This document shows, piece after piece, positions 47,820 to 63,884 of a stretch of DNA of 64,000 nt (positions within the stretch are counted from its first letter, which is position 1; every line of letters starts with the position of its first letter). The position numbers and the translations under genes were made by a program. Source of the DNA: Lota lota (lineage: Eukaryota; Chordata; Actinopteri; Gadiformes; Lotidae); the NCBI GenBank assembly GCA_026745465.1, contig JACYXH010000359.1:62001-126000 (forward strand), written 5' to 3'. A model generated the notes under the pieces. It was not told the DNA's origin. It saw only the letters and a list, made by a program, of their open reading frames with translations, and did not search any database.

Positions 47820-49200
47820 TGCAGTTAGCAAGGCGAGTCAGGTGTACTATAGGGAGACCATGCTGCGGTCCTCCCTGGTTTATGTATCCTGCCGTCTGTT
47901 TAACTTTCAAACTGATGAACTCAGCCAAGGTAAACACTGCGGCGCCCCCCCTCATTATTGCGTCACGTGAACCCAGTGTTTAGTGCACCTCAGCTGTGGT
48001 GGGGTTGGTGCGAAATGTAAACTGTCCAATTCTGGAGTGGGCTGGTGCTCAGACTCCATTCAGCAAATGTTGGGGAATTTCAAGGCATGTACCGTCATTT
48101 TGTTCAAGAGTTCTAGGAGTAGTTACTTTTCTTCAAGCTAGTACCGTCGTTGTGCATGAACGTTATAATGAGCGATGACCGTGGCGTTGCACTATGTGTC
48201 TGAGAAGCTTAACCTTCACTCCCACCGCTGCCCCACACAGAGCTCGACACACAGAGCTGATTAAGTTGAGGGTTTAGGTTAGGGTTAATTTTGGTCTAAA
48301 TTAATAAATTGCTAATTTAAGCTTCTTAGATGGCTAAATGTAGGTATTAGGTTAGAGATTGGTTACGTTTTAGATTAGAAATGGTTAAATTTAGGGATTA
48401 GGTTTGACATGGTTAAATGTAGGTATATGTTAGAGATGGTTAAGTTTATGTATTAGGTTAAGGGGTTAAGTTTAGGAATAAGGTTTAAGAAATGGTTAAG
48501 TTTAGGTTTAAGGTTTGAGGGTTAGGGTTAATTAAAGTTAGGGAGGGGGAGGGAGGGGGGGGGGGGGGGGGGGGTCACTTAGTAAAGTAGGTGCGTCGTG
48601 TGGACTGCGAGATTGCAAATAGGCACTTGGTAGGGCCAGACCAATCGTGACGCATTTCATACGCGACAGCATGGCACTGAACGACGATGCAGTGTTTAAC
48701 ATCGCGCCGCTCCGGTGTGGTGATGTTCAGTCTATGGTAAATAAAGAGCTCTATGAAACAAAGTTTTATTAAGTTATAACACTGTGCAAAACCTTCTAAT
48801 CTTTCATTGGAAGGGTATACTACGTTAATTGCAGATTATGTTTATTTGTATGGTTAGTAAACGTGCCTTCTGACACGCCACTTAACTCTGTGCTAACTAC
48901 AGACGTTTAAACAAACCAACATTTACTCAGGATTAATCAATTTACTTGATACGATCTTAAACTTCGTATAATTCCCTTTGTACAATGCATGTTGGTGGCT
49001 AAACTACGCACGTGTGTCCGTGCTGGACACACATTCAAAGTTTGTATGTATGTATGTCTTACTTTCATTTGCTGTTAAACGCAATCCTCACACTCCGAAA
49101 CAAAGCAAAAATATCTCTTTATTAAAAGGTAGAGGTAAAAGCAAGCCTGAAACTGTATTAATAGACATGCAGGTGTTCCATTAATTTGCTGGGGACCTTC
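47820..49200. promoter_or_regulatory. shared upstream region of ahsg (minus) and senp5 (plus)
   Basis: The two genes are divergent here, so both promoters must lie in this 1.4-kb interval. It contains a block of degenerate short repeats built on 'aggttaagtttagg' at 48260-48545, a G run at about 48553-48574, and a CpG-richer patch near 48640-48720 that could be the senp5 promoter. No TATA box could be assigned with confidence. Confidence 0.4.
48260..48575. repeat. degenerate 'gttaggtttaag' repeat block and poly-G run
   Basis: Many imperfect copies of TTAGGTT/TTAAGTTTAGG units follow one another and end in a run of about 22 G. It resembles interstitial telomere-like sequence but is too irregular to be called telomeric. 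Confidence 0.65.
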
Positions 49201-49359
49201 ACCTTAACCCTAACCTTGCTTGTATCTTACAGGCAAAAGACAACAACAAAAAGCTGGAGCATACCTTGTGAACTAGAGGCCTATGTGTCGGCTCAACCCT
49301 GTTCCCAAGGAGACCCCTAACTCAGCGTGATCATCACACTCTCTTCTTGGATTGCACCA

Positions 49360-53936
<4,577 letters not shown>

Positions 53937-54515
53937 GTTGATTGACACATTCAAAGTCAAGCGAGTGTGAATGGACTTTGAATGTCAAACCAGTAGACTG
54001 CGTTACAGTAATGTCGGTCAACCACTGCTTATGTTGACATCCTAACATCGAACCCTCACAAACAAGCAGTTGAGCTGCAACGCTTGTAAGCAGGGTTTAA
54101 ATGGCGTGATCTTGAATACGGTGGTTTATTTATCAGCCTTTGCTTTTTAAAGGGACAGATTTCTGACTAACTTTTCTTCCACTTCATTCCCAAATGTGTG
54201 CCGCAGATCCTGATCTTTTTCTGGTTCTGCCCTTATTTTACATTTCTGCAATCTTTCTGATTCACAAAGTAAGAGTGTTAAAATACTCCGGTTACTGGTT
54301 TGACTGGGAGTGTAACTGTTAATATTGTTTCTGTTGTGAAAAGAAATAATATCAGAATTTGAATTATGTTGCTTGTTTGTACACATTTTGTAAATATATA
54401 TTAAAAAAACTTTTTGGATAAAACAAATGACTTATTCTCTATCGTCCTACATGTCAATTACTGTATGAACTGTCATGATGATGTTCATGTCATACAATTA
54501 AAGTTCAGTTTTAGA
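53937..54515 (+). other. senp5: senp5 3' UTR region
   Basis: AT-rich sequence after the CA repeat. A candidate ATTAAA-type signal lies near 54498 ('caattaaagttcag'). No coding frame. Confidence 0.4.
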
Positions 54516-54715
54516 TAAATTGTTATTACTATTGGCAGAATACTTAAATGCCTGGGTCCCATTTTATAGTTGCATTAACAGCAGACCTGAAAAAGAGCTG
54601 ATAGAAAAAGGGTATTTGTAAGGCACATACTCTTCAGTAGCTGTCGTACAAACCCAACAGTGATGCATTTTGGAAAAAATAGTGCAATATGGGATATTGC
54701 ATGACTGTTTACAAC

Positions 54716-55550
54716 CATCAGAATCAGAAAAGCTTTATTGCCAAGTACGTTTTTTAAACATACAAGGAATTTGTCTTGGTGATGTAGGTGCACGTCACGT
54801 TCTCTATTGCAGGTTAAACAGAACAAACTAAGTATAAATATATACACACAATGTAGATGTACAAGAGCAGATTTAAGTACAGTGGCATGTAGAGCCAGGG
54901 GTGGGGTGTGGAGAGAGTCAGGGTGGTTTCCGGGCCTTGTTAATAAGGCTAGTGGCGGAGGGGAAAAAACTGTCCTTGTGACGAGAGGTTTTGGTCCTGA
55001 TGGACCTCAGCCTCCTGCCAGAGGGGAGTGGCTCAAAGAGATTGTTGCCGGGGTGGGAGGGGTCAGCCACAATCTTTCCTGCACGCTTCAGAGTCCTGGT
55101 GGCATACAGGTCCTGGAGCGGCGGCAGATTGCAGCCAATCACCTCAGCTGAGCGAATGACATGCTGCAGTCTGCCCTTGTCCTTGGCTGTGCTAGCAGCG
55201 TACCAGGTGGTGATGGAGGATGTGAGGATGGACTCAATGATGGCTGTGTAGCAGTGCACCATCATTGTCTTTGGCAGGTTGACTTTCTTCAGCTGCCGCA
55301 GGAAGTACATCCTCTGTTGTGCTTTCTTGACGAGGGAGCTGATGCTCAGCTCCTACTGAGGTCCTGGGAGATGATAGTTCCCAGGAAGCGGAAAGACTCC
55401 ACAATGTTGATTGTGGAGCCAGAGAGGGTGATGGGGGCAGGTGGGGCTGGGTTCTTCCTGAAGTCCACAACCATCTCCACTGTCTTTAGAGCGTTGAGCT
55501 CTAGATTGTTTTGCTTGCACCACTTCACCAGGTGGTGAAGCCGACCATGT
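54716..55550 (-). mobile_element. 3' end of an L2/CR1-like LINE (reverse transcriptase C-terminus)
   Basis: On the minus strand, frames from 55528 and 55310 encode the end of a non-LTR retrotransposon ORF2: 'MKWCKQNNLELNALKTVEMV', 'VDFRKNP', 'FRFLGTIISQDLS', then 'MYFLRQLKKVNLPK', 'YTAIIESILTSSITTWYA' and 'LINKARKPP'. One frameshift lies near 55320-55350. The 3' end at about 54716 has the typical tail complement 'gctttattgccaagtacgt'. The 5' part is missing, as expected of 5'-truncated LINE copies. It sits between the convergent senp5 and Crumbs-like genes. Confidence 0.85.
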
Positions 55551-56210
55551 CAGTACACTAGTTGTAATGACTTGGTTGAATACCAATACATTTACTGCAA
55601 AAAATCTTAACCGTCAGGTTATGATTTTTATGATTGGTGTGTTGAAGATTCTTCCATGGTTTCTAGTAAATCTTCTTCCCTCTTCAATGGCGTTTTGAGA
55701 CCCGAGGCTCGTGGCTCCTGTAAGCCCTCTTCAAAGTAATCTGGATTTCGGACTCTGAGAATTGATTATGTGCTACCAAAAAGTGACATTATCTATCAAT
55801 GTATCAAAAAGTTCCATAGAGGTTGCCAAGCCAAGTCGGTTAGTTAACCTGAAGTTACCCCCAGCCCATTATTGACCGTTACACTGTCTATAAATGATGA
55901 GTCTGCATGGAATAGCCACTGGGGGTGCGCCATTAGTCCCAACCACTAATATAGTGACATCTGGTGATCTTTATAATGTGAAGATGTGTACATCAGTCTT
56001 AAAAACAGATCAGGAATAACGAAGCAGGTATATTTGTATATTAGTTGCATTTGTGGAAAGCTGCACGTGACCTATGACCTCTGTGGGCGACGTAGGGACT
56101 CTCATCTTGAACCATGACTGCTATTGGTCTAGTTGTATATCTATGCTGGTCTAGTTGTATGTATCTATGCTGGTCTATTAGCCCATCAATTATTTTTGTT
56201 ATTGCTAACC
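55551..56210. other. spacer downstream of the Crumbs-like gene
   Basis: Unique DNA with nothing coding. I searched the minus strand for an extra exon with an ERLI-type Crumbs ending and found none. A short direct repeat of 'gctggtctagttgtatat' occurs near 56140-56180. Confidence 0.5.
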
Positions 56211-56558
56211 CTAATCGTCCAATTGGTTCGCCCATTCGATCTCGGGGCCGTCGTCCATGCGCCACAACACGTAGGAAAAGACCTGGAAGATGTTCTGCCA
56301 CAGAGCCAGGAAGAGGTAGAGGTAGAAGTCACTGACGTCCATCTGGCAGTGTACGCCCGAGTAGTTCTGCTCACACACACACTCCCAGCCGGCCAGCTGG
56401 TCCAGGCAGAGCCCTCCGTGCATGCACGGGTTCGACGCACACTCGTCCACGTCGATCTCACACCTGAGAGAGCGAAAGCGTAAAGAGCGAGAGAGCATGA
56501 AGAGAGAGATACAATTTAAAACGCCTGCCATGTGAAATCCTTGGCGGAGTTGGGGATC

Positions 56559-56639
<81 letters not shown>

Positions 56640-59600
56640 AATTAGTGTGTGTGCATGCGCGTATGTTAGTATATAGCGTTCATTATTATATGCATGTGGC
56701 GTGACGTACCAGTGTCCTGTGAAGCCAGCAATACAGTGACAGATAATGTCCCCGCCAGAACACGTTCCCCCGTGGAAACAGCTGTAGTTCCAGGTCCCCC
56801 CCGGGCACTCAGCCACCGGCAACTTAGGAAATCTACGGCAAAAAATACAAAAAACAAAAGATTTGTTTCTGGTATTACAATATTTTGTGAGTTATTTGTC
56901 ACAACTGATCTCACTTGAGTAAAGCTGACCTAAAACAACAAGTAAGAGAAGTCGAGAAATACACTTACGGTTTCGTCTCCACGTACCACGGGATTTCTGG
57001 ACGTTTCTCACTGTGGAAAATGGGTTGTCATAGACGTTAATGTCAACACGTGTACAGCAGACCGGGGGCATTGCGGGTTTCTTTCGCTGTGTGTACGCTA
57101 TCTCTCTGGATATGGATCAACAGAAGGGGAAACTCACGCGCAGTATGGCCCGGTCATGTTGCGTGGGCAGAGGCAGCCGTAGCCCTCCACGCCCCTCAGG
57201 CAAGTGGCCCCGGAGCTACACCGGTGGTCCGAGCACGTATCCACCTCCACCTCGCACCGGCTACCGACGTAGCCGCGCTCGCACGCACACCAGTACGCAC
57301 CCACGGCCGGGGCCGCCGTGCAGTTTCCATGGAGACAGGGGTCGGAGAGGCAGGCGTCAGTCGGCTCCTGGCACAGCGGGCCCGTCCACCCGGCGGGACA
57401 CCGGCAGCGGGAGAGGCCGAACAGGGTCTCGCACGTTCCCCGGTTCCCGCACGGGTTGGGGGTACACACTGCGGCCCCCAGTCGGCCGGGGCGCGGCGAC
57501 GTGACGCCCCCCAACAGGAACTGTTCCTTCTGGGGTCGGGGCAGACTCAGCTCCTCATCTCTGTGGAAGGGCAGGGGGATCCCCCCGATCTCCAGGGGTC
57601 CCAGGCAACCGTCCAGGCCGCCCCCAGAGTCCCCACCACCCAGCAGGATGTCCACTCCTTCCCGCAGGAAGTCCAAGCTGCCCCCCGCGGCGTCCGACAC
57701 CCGCGCCTCCGCCCTCCGTCCGTCCTCCTCCGCCACCCACCGAGATCTCTCCGCGGCGGGCGTCTCCATGCGGAGCTCGACGGTGTGCCAGCGGCCGTCT
57801 GCGACCGGGCCGGCGGTCTGGACGGACACGGCGGGGGCCGCGGCTCCTCCGTCCGCCCGCAGCTCCATGGTGAGGTGCGAGCGCCGCAGGGAGACGGTCA
57901 GCAGGTGGGCGGAGCCCTGGCGCGCCTGGAGCACGGTGGCGTCCGTCTGCCTGGTTCGCAGGCGGAGGAGCAGGCTGGTCAGGCGCCGCGTGATCTGCCC
58001 GTTGCCACGGTAAGAGAGAACGCCGCCACCGCTAGCTCCATCGCTAGCTCCACCACGTAGCGTCACGTTGGACAGGCCTGCAGAGGGAAAATCCTCGGTG
58101 TCACTGTGTGGAAGTGTTTTCAGTCATGTTAGGAGACGTTTGTATCTGAGATGGCGGACACAGCAACAAAGAATACAAACAAAGACAAAGTAATGGATAA
58201 CGTAGCACACAGAACAACAACTGAAATACAAAGTGAGGTAGACAGAGCAGGTAACAAAGATAAAAAAATACTCAACAGCGGGATGTCGTGGCACACGCAC
58301 GAACACACACCCACACCTACACCTACACACTGCCTTCACTGGAAACACATCTGAACAGAACCAGCCTGGGGCATTTATAGGCATTCACAGACAACTAAAG
58401 TATTTCAATATTTGTATTGCTGAATTTCCCTACGGGGATGAATAGTCTTATTTCCCCGGACCTTGCCTTAATTTACCTTACCTCACCTCACCTCACCATC
58501 TCTTGTGATTCCAAATCCTGGGGTATTTCTATTTTGTCGTTTAAAGACACTGAGGTAGAAATAGTAAGAAAGGGGCAGGGGGTCAGAATGGGAAGCAAAC
58601 TCACACTGGAAGCCGTGTGGGAGCGGCTTGCAGACTGCAGAGGAGGGGCAGGGGGATAACTCACACCACCTCACCTCCTCACAGCGCCTCCCTGCCGTGC
58701 TGGGCGGGCAGCTGCAGGAGAAGTCCTCCCACATGGAGTCACACACCCCTCCGTTAAGACACGGCTTCCCCTGATTAATAACACACGAAGAAGACAGGCA
58801 CCAAACGAAGAACACATTGAATGAAGCAGTCATCCCCTCCCTGTTAGACCACACATGTACTGCGGCTCCATAGTGAGGTGTGAGCATCGCAGGAAGACGG
58901 CGAGCAGGCGGGCGGAGCCCTGGCGTGCCTGGAGCACCTTGTCGACCGTCTGCCTGGTTCGCAGGCGGAGGAATACGCTGGTCGGGTTCTGTGTGATCTG
59001 CCCGTTGCCACGGTGAGAGAGAACGCTTATAGACCACCGCTTGCGGTATATCAAAATACAGCCAAGTATACATCAATTAATTTATAATTCATAAATCAAA
59101 CACTGATCCTGTGTTCTGATGCCTACAGCTACTTATTCTTACTTTTTTCACCTAGCTTGGTTCTAAATGCTAGCTTGGTGGGGGGAACTGAATGCGGAAT
59201 TCCGCATTCAGTTAGCGGTTGGAACCAAGCTAGGTGAAAAAAAGATGGCCGCTTGGGGAATAAGGGCCAATAGGAAGTATCTTCCTCCTCACGACTCACG
59301 GCGCATGCGTCGTCGCTGCCACAGCCTCGGGTCACGCGGACCCTCTGCTCCAAGCGGTGGGACTCCGCAGGCGCGGAGCTAGGGAGGGGAAAGAACTGGA
59401 GCGTCCTGCCGTTGATCCTCAGGTCCTGGACGCACCCCTTGAAGTAGCCACCAAACGCCGCCGAGGCCCGGGAGTCCGGCAGGCCCCCGACGAACACCCT
59501 GTCCCCAGGGTGGGCCCGGACCCGCCCGATGGCGACGGACGCCTGGATTTGGCTCGCCTGTGTCAAGACGGCCACATGGTCCTCGACCTCGAAGGTCAGC

Positions 59601-62600
59601 AGGTGGAAGTGGCCGTCGGCGGCCGCGGCCCGGCCCGTCACACTCTCAAAGTTGTTGACCTGAACTTTGACCCTGCCCTCCTCCAGCCACACCCGGAGGT
59701 ACTGGCTGCTGCTGTTGGCCAGGGCCAGCAGAAGGCCGCTGGGACGCTTGGTGCGCACGAACATGGACACGGCCAGGGTGTGTGGGGGGGGTGGTCTAAG
59801 GCCAGGGTGTGGGGGGGGGGCGACCAAAGAGAACACAGCGTAGCTCTCCAGGGCGTCTGCTCCAAACCTGGCAGTGATGTACTCTGTGCAGAATGGGTTG
59901 AAACGCATTCAGAATCTTTCAATCAATCAGTGTGGGTTTTTGTGTGCGTGTTGCGTGCGCACGCACATGTGTGTTGTGTAGTGTCCTTAAGACACCGCTT
60001 AGCAGTAAAGGTGTCACTTCAATAAATTACTCGGCGCCATGCTGGGGTAATCCACCCGTCAGGCGCGGGTGGACAGACCCCTCCTGCACGCCTCTCTGGC
60101 TGAGCTGGATATTCTATTTCCACTGGCTCTTTAAGCTGCTCTGAACTCAGGGATCACTGAAGCTGGCTCTTGAGTTTTCTGACGTTTCTGGACTGAAGAC
60201 TTCAGAGTGGCCTGGCCAAGGAGATAATTATACTCCATATATAGTTAGGATGAAACATGTCATTAAAACGACGACTATGTATGCCGTTTGGCGGACGCTT
60301 TTACACGTCTAACATACAATACATTTTCAGCATGGGTGGCCCCAAGTGGGAATCGAACCCCTGACCCTGGCAGTGTCAATGCCATGCTATACTGCTGTAT
60401 CGAGCTAGACAGGACCAGGGCCATTTTTCACCTAGTGGCCATCTTCTACATTGATTTCCCCCACCCAGCTAGCGTTTAGGTTGAACCAAGATGGTCCAGG
60501 GTGAATTAGGCCCAATGCGTCTTATTTCACAATCAACAAAATAAATAGCGTCAGCTTCATTTATTTACGTCTTATAAATCTCTCCACCCTGCGCCATTTC
60601 CGCACTTGCTGCCATGCCTCATACTCACCCCCTTGGCAGTCCGCCCCCTGGTAGGGTCTGTGGCACACACACCTGTAGCTCCTCCACCCCTGGGCCACAC
60701 AGCGGCCCCGGTTCCCGCACGGAGCCGCCTCACACTTGTCCTCATCACTGCATCCCATGGTGACATTCGCTTGGATCGCATCAGCTTCAGGTCCCGGATC
60801 CCTGGGCACCACCAGCTGGGAGTCCACCACGACGTCTCGGAAGCAGCCGCGGAAAGCTGTCTGGGACTCTTCCCCAACGCCCAGGTTCAGACCCGCGGCA
60901 CCCAGGAAGAGGCTCTGGCACACTGGGGTGAGACCATCAGGGAAACCAGGGCCGTGCTCCCGCAGCCTGGGGTCCGCACCTCCACCACCAACAGTCCCAT
61001 CCCCATCCAAACCACCTTTACCACCACCACCACCACCTCTACCACCACCAGTCCCATCACCATCCAAACCACCTTTACCACCTCCACCACCAGTCCCATC
61101 ACCATCCAAACCACCTTTACCATCACAACCTCCAACAACACCCCCACAATCACCACCTACAACATCATCACCACCCCCATCCAAACCAACATCACCACCT
61201 CCAACAACACCCCCACAATCACCACCTACAGCATCACCACCACCTCCAACAACAACACCACCACCACCACCACTACCTCCACCATCACAACCTCCAACAA
61301 CACCCCCACAATCACCACCTACAACATCATCACCACCATCCAAACCAACATCACCACCTCCAACAACACCACCACCATCACCACCACTTCCAACAACTCC
61401 ACCATCACAACCTCCAACAACACCACCACCATCACCACCACCGTCACAACCACCTCCACAACAACCCCCTGCGCAGAGCAGTCGGATCCAGCTGACCCCT
61501 GCGCCCAGAGAGGCCTCCACCGCCTGCCACTCGCCATTGGAAACATTTCCCTGGAGCTCCTGGAACAGCGTGATACTTGACCCTTGACCTCTCCGGCTGC
61601 TGAGGCGGAGCTGACCGCCTAGCAGCTCCACGGTGAGCAGCAGGTCGCCCACTTTGCGCTGCAGGAGGGTGCCAGCTGGCTCCCGGGTCCTGAAAGAGAA
61701 GGTCAGCCGGAGCCGGGCACGGCTGACCTGAGTCTCTATGCGCAGGTAGCCACCTTTCCCCTCGAAGGAGAAGGTCGTGGGGGTCTGGCATCGGGGCCCG
61801 GCGAAGCCCGCGAGGCAGCCGCACGAGTACGTGTGCTGCTCGTGAACAAGCAGGGGCGAGCACATTCCTCCATTCTCGCAGCGGTTGCCGTCGCAGCCGG
61901 AGAGCGCGACCGCGCAAGTGTCGCCGCCGTACAGCCGGCCATTTAGGCTCTTCTGGGAGCAAAGGCATCTGAAGCCACTGTTGTGTCGCTCGCATGTGCC
62001 ACCATTTTGGCAGGGCTGCTGCTCACACACGCCAACGTCCTCCTCACAGAAAATGCCTTATGAGGGTAATACAAGGTTTTAATGAAATTCAGAGAGCTCA
62101 AAAAAGAAACAAGGTAAAAAAAATGAATAGAACTATATTCATTATGAGTTGCAAACATTTCATTTTCTGTTTTCACTGTTATTTGTTCCACGCATGGTAA
62201 TGCACAAAGCACATTCCCTGATCAAAAAAGAGGAGAAAGATGATTCTTCTTATTTTGCCTGCCCCTAACTCAAAACATAAATAAAGAATAGAAATAGATG
62301 GTCTGTCGATTGCAGTTACTCAACCAATACTTAGAGTAACATGAGAAAAGAAGAATCAAGAGCCATACACAATAACTCACCATCAACTAATACTTATACA
62401 AACTACAGGATTATTAGCCCGATTTGAATTTGAAAAAACCTACCCAGCATAAGGAAACACATTACCTGACAACGTCATAGTCTAATTATTCTTTCTTTAT
62501 ACATTTTCTTGAAATGAAAGATATTTATACAACCCTTGAAATCATTGTGGAGAGAATATCTGTAGATAATTACACAAACATGATTAAGTATATCTTTGTT

Positions 62601-62961
62601 ATCTCCCAATTAATCAGTAGTTATGCAATAGGGTTCATTTTATAGTCTGAAAATAAATGTCAGACTGAATTTGCTTAGCTCATAATATTTATTATAGATA
62701 TTAATCTAGTGCAATATTGTGCATACAAATTATTTTTGCTGAATTGAACTACCTTGTTAATAACATTTAATTAATAGCCTACAAGACACCACAAAGTGAT
62801 GAGACTCTCAATAAATAATTTGAAGGCTACATTTTAAGAGACCTTAAACATTCAAAAGAACTAAATCAAATATATATTTGTATTTGTGCAAGATTAGGCC
62901 TACCTGCATAAATCAACCAAAGAATCCCGACCCCCGCACTGTATCGCATCATCGTTGTCAT
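56211..62961 (-). CDS. Crumbs-family EGF / laminin-G transmembrane protein (crumbs homolog-like)
   Basis: Eight exons on the minus strand: 62961-62904, 62056-60629, 59883-59300, 58770-58605, 58077-57138, 57010-56969, 56832-56710 and 56463-56211; 3594 bases, 1197 residues, all phases consistent. Order: signal peptide ('[19 protein letters not shown]'), two EGF, laminin-G 1 with a glycine-rich insert, EGF (459-494), laminin-G 2 (496-687), EGF and a half EGF, laminin-G 3 (747-940), five EGF-like units, a hydrophobic segment (1160-1181, '[20 protein letters not shown]') and a 16-residue tail '[16 protein letters not shown]'. The alternating EGF/laminin-G plan plus membrane segment is that of CRB1/CRB2, which organise apical polarity in epithelia and photoreceptors. 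The conserved FERM- and PDZ-binding tail ending ERLI is absent. EYS shares the domains but is not membrane-bound. Paralogue assignment is left open. Confidence 0.85.
56562..56636. repeat. (GT)n microsatellite in the last intron of the Crumbs-like gene
   Basis: About 75 bp of GT between the last two exons. Confidence 0.97.
58850..59040 (-). pseudogene. duplicated, decayed fragment of the laminin-G 3 exon
   Basis: In the intron between exons 3 and 4, a minus-strand frame reads '[20 protein letters not shown]' and '[20 protein letters not shown]', clearly copied from exon 5 ('[20 protein letters not shown]', '[20 protein letters not shown]'). It covers only about the first third of that exon and then loses similarity ('MEPQYMCG'). 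It lacks a matching acceptor and the rest of the domain, so it is probably not spliced. Confidence 0.8.
60283..60425 (-). mobile_element. tRNA-derived SINE fragment (reverse orientation)
   Basis: The left part 'tttggcggacgctttta' is the reverse of a fish SINE tail; the right part 'gtgggaatcgaacccctgac' is the reverse of a tRNA B box. It lies in the intron between exons 2 and 3 of the Crumbs-like gene. Confidence 0.6.
60923..61465 (-). repeat. stop-free GGT/GGN repeat segment inside laminin-G 1 (coding insert or small intron)
   Basis: On the plus strand this is a CCA/CAC/ATC-rich array with a long period: the block 'ccacaatcaccacctacaac' plus 'catcatcaccacc' recurs near 61145 and 61306, and 'ccatccaaaccacctttacc' recurs at about 61004, 61055 and 61098. 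On the gene strand it reads as Gly/Asp/Val-rich protein without stops. Its ends fit a 543-bp phase-1 intron (donor 'GGGG|gttgtt', acceptor 'caccccag|TGTGCC') whose removal would give '...[13 protein letters not shown]...'. Confidence 0.8.
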
Positions 62962-63560
62962 GATTGGTCCTCTGAATCAATTTAGTAGGCCCGTAATTTC
63001 TCCATTTTCAACGGCGGCGACTGCTCCATCTGTATCCCCTATTGCCCATGCATGCATGCAGTGTATGCATGCAGTGTTTGCCCTGCTGCTCGGGTGAACA
63101 CTAGACTGACGCCTTTGGGATTAGGCTTATACACTTAGCTAAGGAGGTCTTCACGAGGCTAATTTGAGAAACTTTTCTCACGTTGTCTTACATAACATGA
63201 ATTTTCCTCGTGAAACAAATACGACGAGATGATTATAGCCTGATTATAACAGATTATAATATAAGTTGAATTTCTCTGCATGCCCCAATCTGCCGTGACT
63301 TGGTCATATAAATAAAGATAAAAGAAAAAAGAAAAGAAAACCCACAAAAAAAAGGCACATATAATTTTTCTAAATTCCTCTTTTATTTTACACATACATG
63401 TTTAAACTCCCCAGGAAATTAAACTCATACATGAAAAGAGGAGGCCGTTTTGCTTGTTTTGGTAATCTACACCATCATCTATGTAAAGGCCTGACTAGCA
63501 TTTGTCTTTGACAACTACTTTTGGAGGTTAGGCAAGGAGCGTGAAAAAGGAAGAAGAGTT
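62962..63560. promoter_or_regulatory. upstream region of the Crumbs-like gene
   Basis: The gene's promoter should lie just above 62961. The sequence shows a GC-richer patch (62990-63110) with repeated 'atgcatgcagtg' units at 63048-63078, then AT-rich DNA. No TATA box was assigned. Confidence 0.35.
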
Positions 63561-63574
63561 GTTTAGTGATGGGA

Positions 63575-63640
63575 GGTTGTAGCGCTGTTCCGGAAACAGC
63601 AAGACTACATTACCCATCGTACCATGCAGCCACCGTAGCG
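63575..63640. promoter_or_regulatory. candidate ZNF143/STAF-type promoter element
   Basis: The stretch 'gactacattacccatcg' followed by 'taccatgcag' resembles the vertebrate promoter motif ACTACAnnTCCCAnnATGC bound by ZNF143, and an ETS-like 'ttccggaaac' lies 15 bp before it. Such pairs mark CpG promoters, often bidirectional ones. The assignment is by eye. Confidence 0.45.
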
Positions 63641-63884
63641 ATCTTAAGATTTTAGTTAGCACATTCGTCTTGCTCTCATTAACCACAATTATTATATTTA
63701 TGGAATTCCATTTCTCTGACAACATATATACTCAAGCAAATTAACGAATTAAAAGTTAAATTTAATATAGCAATTTCCTAGATCGTATTGTTTGAAACGA
63801 GTAGACGTCTAAAAAACAAAGCAGAAACAGCCAACAAGGAAAACGCAAGATGGAGCACTTGATCGTCCGACATTTCTCGTACAA

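Noticed and set aside
57050-58060. 336-codon plus-strand frame and other long frames at 57-58 kb
   Set aside because: They are antisense shadows of the GC-rich Crumbs-like exon 5, whose EGF and laminin-G motifs are clear.
60606-61587. Long plus-strand T/P-rich frames
   Set aside because: Antisense to exon 2 of the Crumbs-like gene and driven by the CCA/CAC repeat.
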